Below, piece by piece: positions 61,205-64,000 of a stretch of DNA of 64,000 bases. Under the pieces are notes generated by a model that was not told the origin of the DNA, did no database searches, and worked only from the letters and a program-made list of their open reading frames with translations. The position numbers and the translations under genes are program-made. The stretch is from Cristatella mucedo (taxonomy: Eukaryota > Bryozoa > Phylactolaemata > Cristatellidae), in assembly GCA_009760855.2 (NCBI GenBank), contig WPIO01000004.1:12538501-12602500 (forward strand), read 5' to 3'. How positions within the stretch are numbered: the stretch's first letter is position 1; the number at the start of each line of letters is the position of its first letter.

Positions 61205-61325
61205 TTGGTTATTTTTCTCTGCGGTCCCAAGACTGTGGAACTTCCATTCATAGTTCTTACGTAATCCGCCCCTCTCTGCTGCCGCCGACTCCGGCACATC
61301 ACTTCCTGGCATCACTTTGAGTTAA
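61205..61325 (+). mobile_element. L2-B LINE C-terminal remnant
   Basis: CTGCGGTCCCAAGACTGTGG, GTTCTTACGTAAT, GCCGACTCCGGCACATCA parallel 20555-20640 of the long L2-B copy. Confidence 0.6.
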
Positions 61326-61329
61326 TTAC

Positions 61330-62070
61330 GTGCAAGTAAAACGTTTGCGTTTTTAAGTGGTTAGATTACGTAAAAGCTTAAAATTAAGGGCGGTTCCTTA
61401 ACCATAAAGATTAGTAAGCAGATGCATTAAAAACCAGATTCCGGCATTCAAATACGGCAGCACACGCTTCGCCATTGACTGTTCAAGGACATCACAAGGT
61501 CAACATTGTAGTAATTCTTACATCAAACGATAGTTGACGTTGCTATGCTTGGTAATGTCAGTTTTCACTGAGATGCTTCCATCAGTAAACGAGTTTTTTA
61601 AATCTGTTGGGCTAGAAATTCCACGCTTGTCGGGAGATAACTCATCAACCACTTTGGTTTTCCCTTTATTTATGTTTGAAAGGTATTAAAAAAATACCTC
61701 AGGTGATGCTGAGTCGGCGGTACGTTGGGTTTCAAGCTAGCTGCTTTTACTTTGGGCGTCGAGTTGTATGGGAGTTGTGGGCTCATGTTGTATACACATA
61801 GTGCCTCTCGGTAGCTTTAGAATACACTGTGCCAATTAAATAGGGAGCATTTGTTACATCAAGGGGTGTGCGCTACCAATTGCTGTGCTACAGTGGGTGC
61901 ACCTTCACGTATCGGTGCACCAACTTCGAATCGCAAGCCGTACTTGGAGGCGCCAGCTCCGCCGGTACTTTGGCGAGCCTGTGCAAGGATTACCGAACTT
62001 TGCGTGCCTTGTGGCTGTCATAAAGTACTTGAGTGCAGGAGCCACTGTATCCCGTTCGTAGCATTACTTT
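61330..62070. other. No recognised gene
   Basis: Nothing identified. Confidence 0.5.
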
Positions 62071-62074
62071 CCTC

Positions 62075-62160
62075 AGAAAATGCTTTCCTGACTCGGCTAT
62101 GCTTCCCCTTTCTATCTTCGGTGCTGCTCGCGAGATGAAGGCGGTTGGTTGCCTTCATTT
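62075..62160 (+). mobile_element. L2-B LINE 3' UTR fragment
   Basis: CTGACTCGGCTATGCTTCCC and GCGAGATGAAGGCGGTTGGT align with 20690-20750. Confidence 0.55.
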
Positions 62161-62235
62161 CGTAGCGACGAGCTCTCTAGCCCTCGTTCGTCTTTCTCGA
62201 CACGTCAGCTCATGCCGTCGCTCTCGAAACGCCAT

Positions 62236-62341
62236 TTCTGCCCGCAGAGCGAACCCGTTCTGCTGCCATTCCTCGAGCTAAGCCTCGCTGCTTGAGCCAG
62301 AGGCATGACACCGCAGAACGGGTGATCGCTCAGCGGGCATT
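62236..62341. repeat. Imperfect inverted repeat (hairpin)
   Basis: TGCCCGCAGAGCGAACCCGT pairs with reversed CAGAACGGGTGATCGCTCAG-type sequence at 62313-62340; about 100 bp in all. Confidence 0.7.
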
Positions 62342-62344
62342 AAG

Positions 62345-63295
62345 TGTGCACTACTGGAGAGCTCGATAAGCTGGTCTGTGGCGTGCAGCTGCTCTGCGGC
62401 GTGCACTCGCGGAGACCTCTATAGGCTGCTAGCGGTCCACAAGCAGCAGACGGCTGAAGCGTGTGAAATAAGCGCGATCTGATGGCGAGCGAGACAATCC
62501 GAAAAGCTACTCGTGGGGGACAATGAGAGAGATAGAGAAGAGACGATGGCCTCGCCCATCAGTCACCTAGGTCGAGAAGGCTGGATTGTCGAAGTGCGGT
62601 CTGTTTAAGCCCGGGCTCGACGCAGTGGGAGAGTATCGATCGGTGGCAGAACACCCCAGCACGATTACCGTCCTATTGCTGAAGATTCTTATTCCGAGTT
62701 TTGTCCCGCGGTGAGAGCCGCCATGATTCTTGCTCGAGGAGGTGACTTGGCCTTGGGAGGAGAACATGGAGGTGACACACAAAATAAAAGTTTGCCGCGA
62801 CGAAGACTTAGCTTATCACTGAAGAAGTAAGGCGTGGAGATGAGATCTATCTGCTGCTGGACTGGGCCTTCGATATTACGTTGGTAGATGGAGCACCTCT
62901 TTCCGGGGTCATATTGGGTTTCGGGATTGAACGTCTGCAGCAAGCAGTCAAAGAAGCAACTAGTGCAGCAGCTGTAGCAGCTGCAGGTATTTCTTGGATA
63001 TGCCAGCATGCAAGACCATCGCTCGGAGGATTAATGGCACGGCTCTGATGTGGAGTCTACGAATAAATGCGCATCCATCGCACGCGTCAGTAGGTAGCTT
63101 CAGTCGGCGGTGAAGGACTTCGACCTCTACTCGGGCAGCATACTGACGCAGGTAGGTCAATATTGGGAATTAGCCAGTATAGGGTCGCATCCCGGGAAAA
63201 GTTGCCGGGGCTCCCATTAGTGGTCAGCCGCTGGTTCCGAGGGTGTATCTGTCAGTCTCTGACGCTAGCCTTAGCTGTCGGCTGCAGCCCAATCT
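62345..63295. other. No recognised gene
   Basis: A reverse frame (63009-62689) is open, but no family is recognised. Confidence 0.4.
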
Positions 63296-63299
63296 TTCG

Positions 63300-63505
63300 C
63301 TACACTTCTGCACGATAACTGCATATCAGACTGGAAGCGGTCGCCCAACAGCGGTCATCCAGGCTCGAGGCCGGGTGAACCAGACTGCTGGTGAACCTGG
63401 CCGCTGTAAGGCGTGCTGCTTTTCGCTCCACTTCTTGGCGACATCTGCATGTCAGACAGGCAGCGATCGTCCAGGGTCAAGGCCGATTGGATCAGACTGC
63501 TGGCC
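63300..63505. repeat. Degenerate tandem duplication
   Basis: Two units (about 63305-63392 and 63435-63503) share ATCTGCATRTCAGAC-like, GCGRTCG, CCAGG and CAGACTGCTGG blocks in order. Confidence 0.5.
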
Positions 63506-63759
63506 GAGGTGAAGGGCCCTGCAGCTAACCGGGCCTAAACTTCACATGTAGCCACGGTCTGCAGCTAGCGAGTGAGAGATTAATAGTAGCCTCCTGGTTT
63601 TCTGTGGGCTTGCTGTGCGAACTTTCTTTTTCTGCCATCATGCCTCTGGCTGAGTTTCGCGGCTCAAGCCAGCGACATTGCCGACTATTATTCGGCTCCA
63701 TAATTCCAATAGCCGTCGTCTAGCTTCTCTTCGCTAAGCGTTGCCTTTTCTAGCCGGAT

Positions 63760-64000
63760 ATGGGCAATATTTCTAGCTCTAAGTCACCCGTTGAGATTAA
63801 AAGCGAATAGGTAACATTTTCTTATCTTGAAATACTAAAAAATGCAGCGTTATTTGTTAGTCTATTCGACGCGAAAAGAAATGTCAACCAATGCGGCAGG
63901 AGACTAGGAAAACTAAACCAAATAGCCACTGCACTCGATCGACTTAAAACCATGGCTAAGGAGTTCGTTGAGGGACCCAGAGATAGCTCATCGTCCATGA
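63760..64000 (+). CDS. Open frame with myristoylation-like start, runs off the window; one in-frame TAG
   Basis: ATG at 63760 reads MGNISSSKSPVEIKSE, then TAG at 63808-63810, then the same frame is open to the window end, including LEILKNAALFVSLFDAKRN and RRLGKLNQIATALDRLKTMA. Gly2 and Ser6 fit an N-myristoylation signal. A splice-acceptor-like TTGCCTTTTCTAG ends five bases before the ATG, and AATAG|GTAACA could be a donor, which would also explain the TAG. No family recognised. Confidence 0.35.

Overview
This window is nuclear DNA from an animal. It holds two multi-exon genes with long introns, their reading frames intact across GT-AG (and one AT-AC) splice sites, set in a dense field of non-LTR retrotransposon and tRNA-derived SINE debris plus many microsatellites. 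There is no prokaryotic gene organisation. The L2-clade LINEs, tRNA-SINEs with L2-like tails and an apparent U12-type intron fit an invertebrate metazoan. A lophotrochozoan is my guess only; I cannot name the taxon.

Left half (about 2.7-29.1 kb, + strand): a GPI mannosyltransferase 3 (PIGB/GPI10, glycosyltransferase family 22) gene in 8 inferred exons. The chained exons give exactly 710 codons including the stop. It has a first lumenal-loop VPDEYWQ motif, the HPWHWYFTQG block, HKEFRF and MPCHSTPFY. Exons 2 and 3 are separated by a 312-nt intron that starts ATATCCTTTT and ends TTCTTTAAC-N7-AC, the signature of a U12-type AT-AC intron. Introns 3-7 are filled with L2 and SINE copies, a foldback element, a tandem duplication and long CT/GA tracts.

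Middle (about 42.8-29.7 kb, - strand): a complete class A (rhodopsin-like) GPCR, probably a neuropeptide receptor, in 5 inferred exons (421 aa). It converges on PIGB, with only 528 bp between the two stop codons. A 153-nt intron within its second extracellular loop is in frame, has no stop and carries (GGC)27, so retention would insert a poly-glycine loop.

Right part (43-64 kb): no intact gene is recognised. It is a mosaic of L2 copies in both orientations, two SINE families (one sharing its 3' hairpin with the L2), nested insertions, a possible LTR-retrotransposon leader relic near 46.1 kb, and an unidentified decayed coding relic (about 57.5-58.7 kb) with in-frame stops and cut by a SINE. 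At the right edge an open frame beginning with a myristoylation-like start runs out of the window after one in-frame TAG.

The two genes are not obviously linked in function: one makes GPI anchors in the ER, the other is a plasma-membrane receptor. Their only visible relation is tail-to-tail packing. The most unusual items are the AT-AC intron, the in-frame poly-Gly intron, the telomere-like-cored foldback family (two copies), the SINE/L2 shared tail and the unidentified coding relic.
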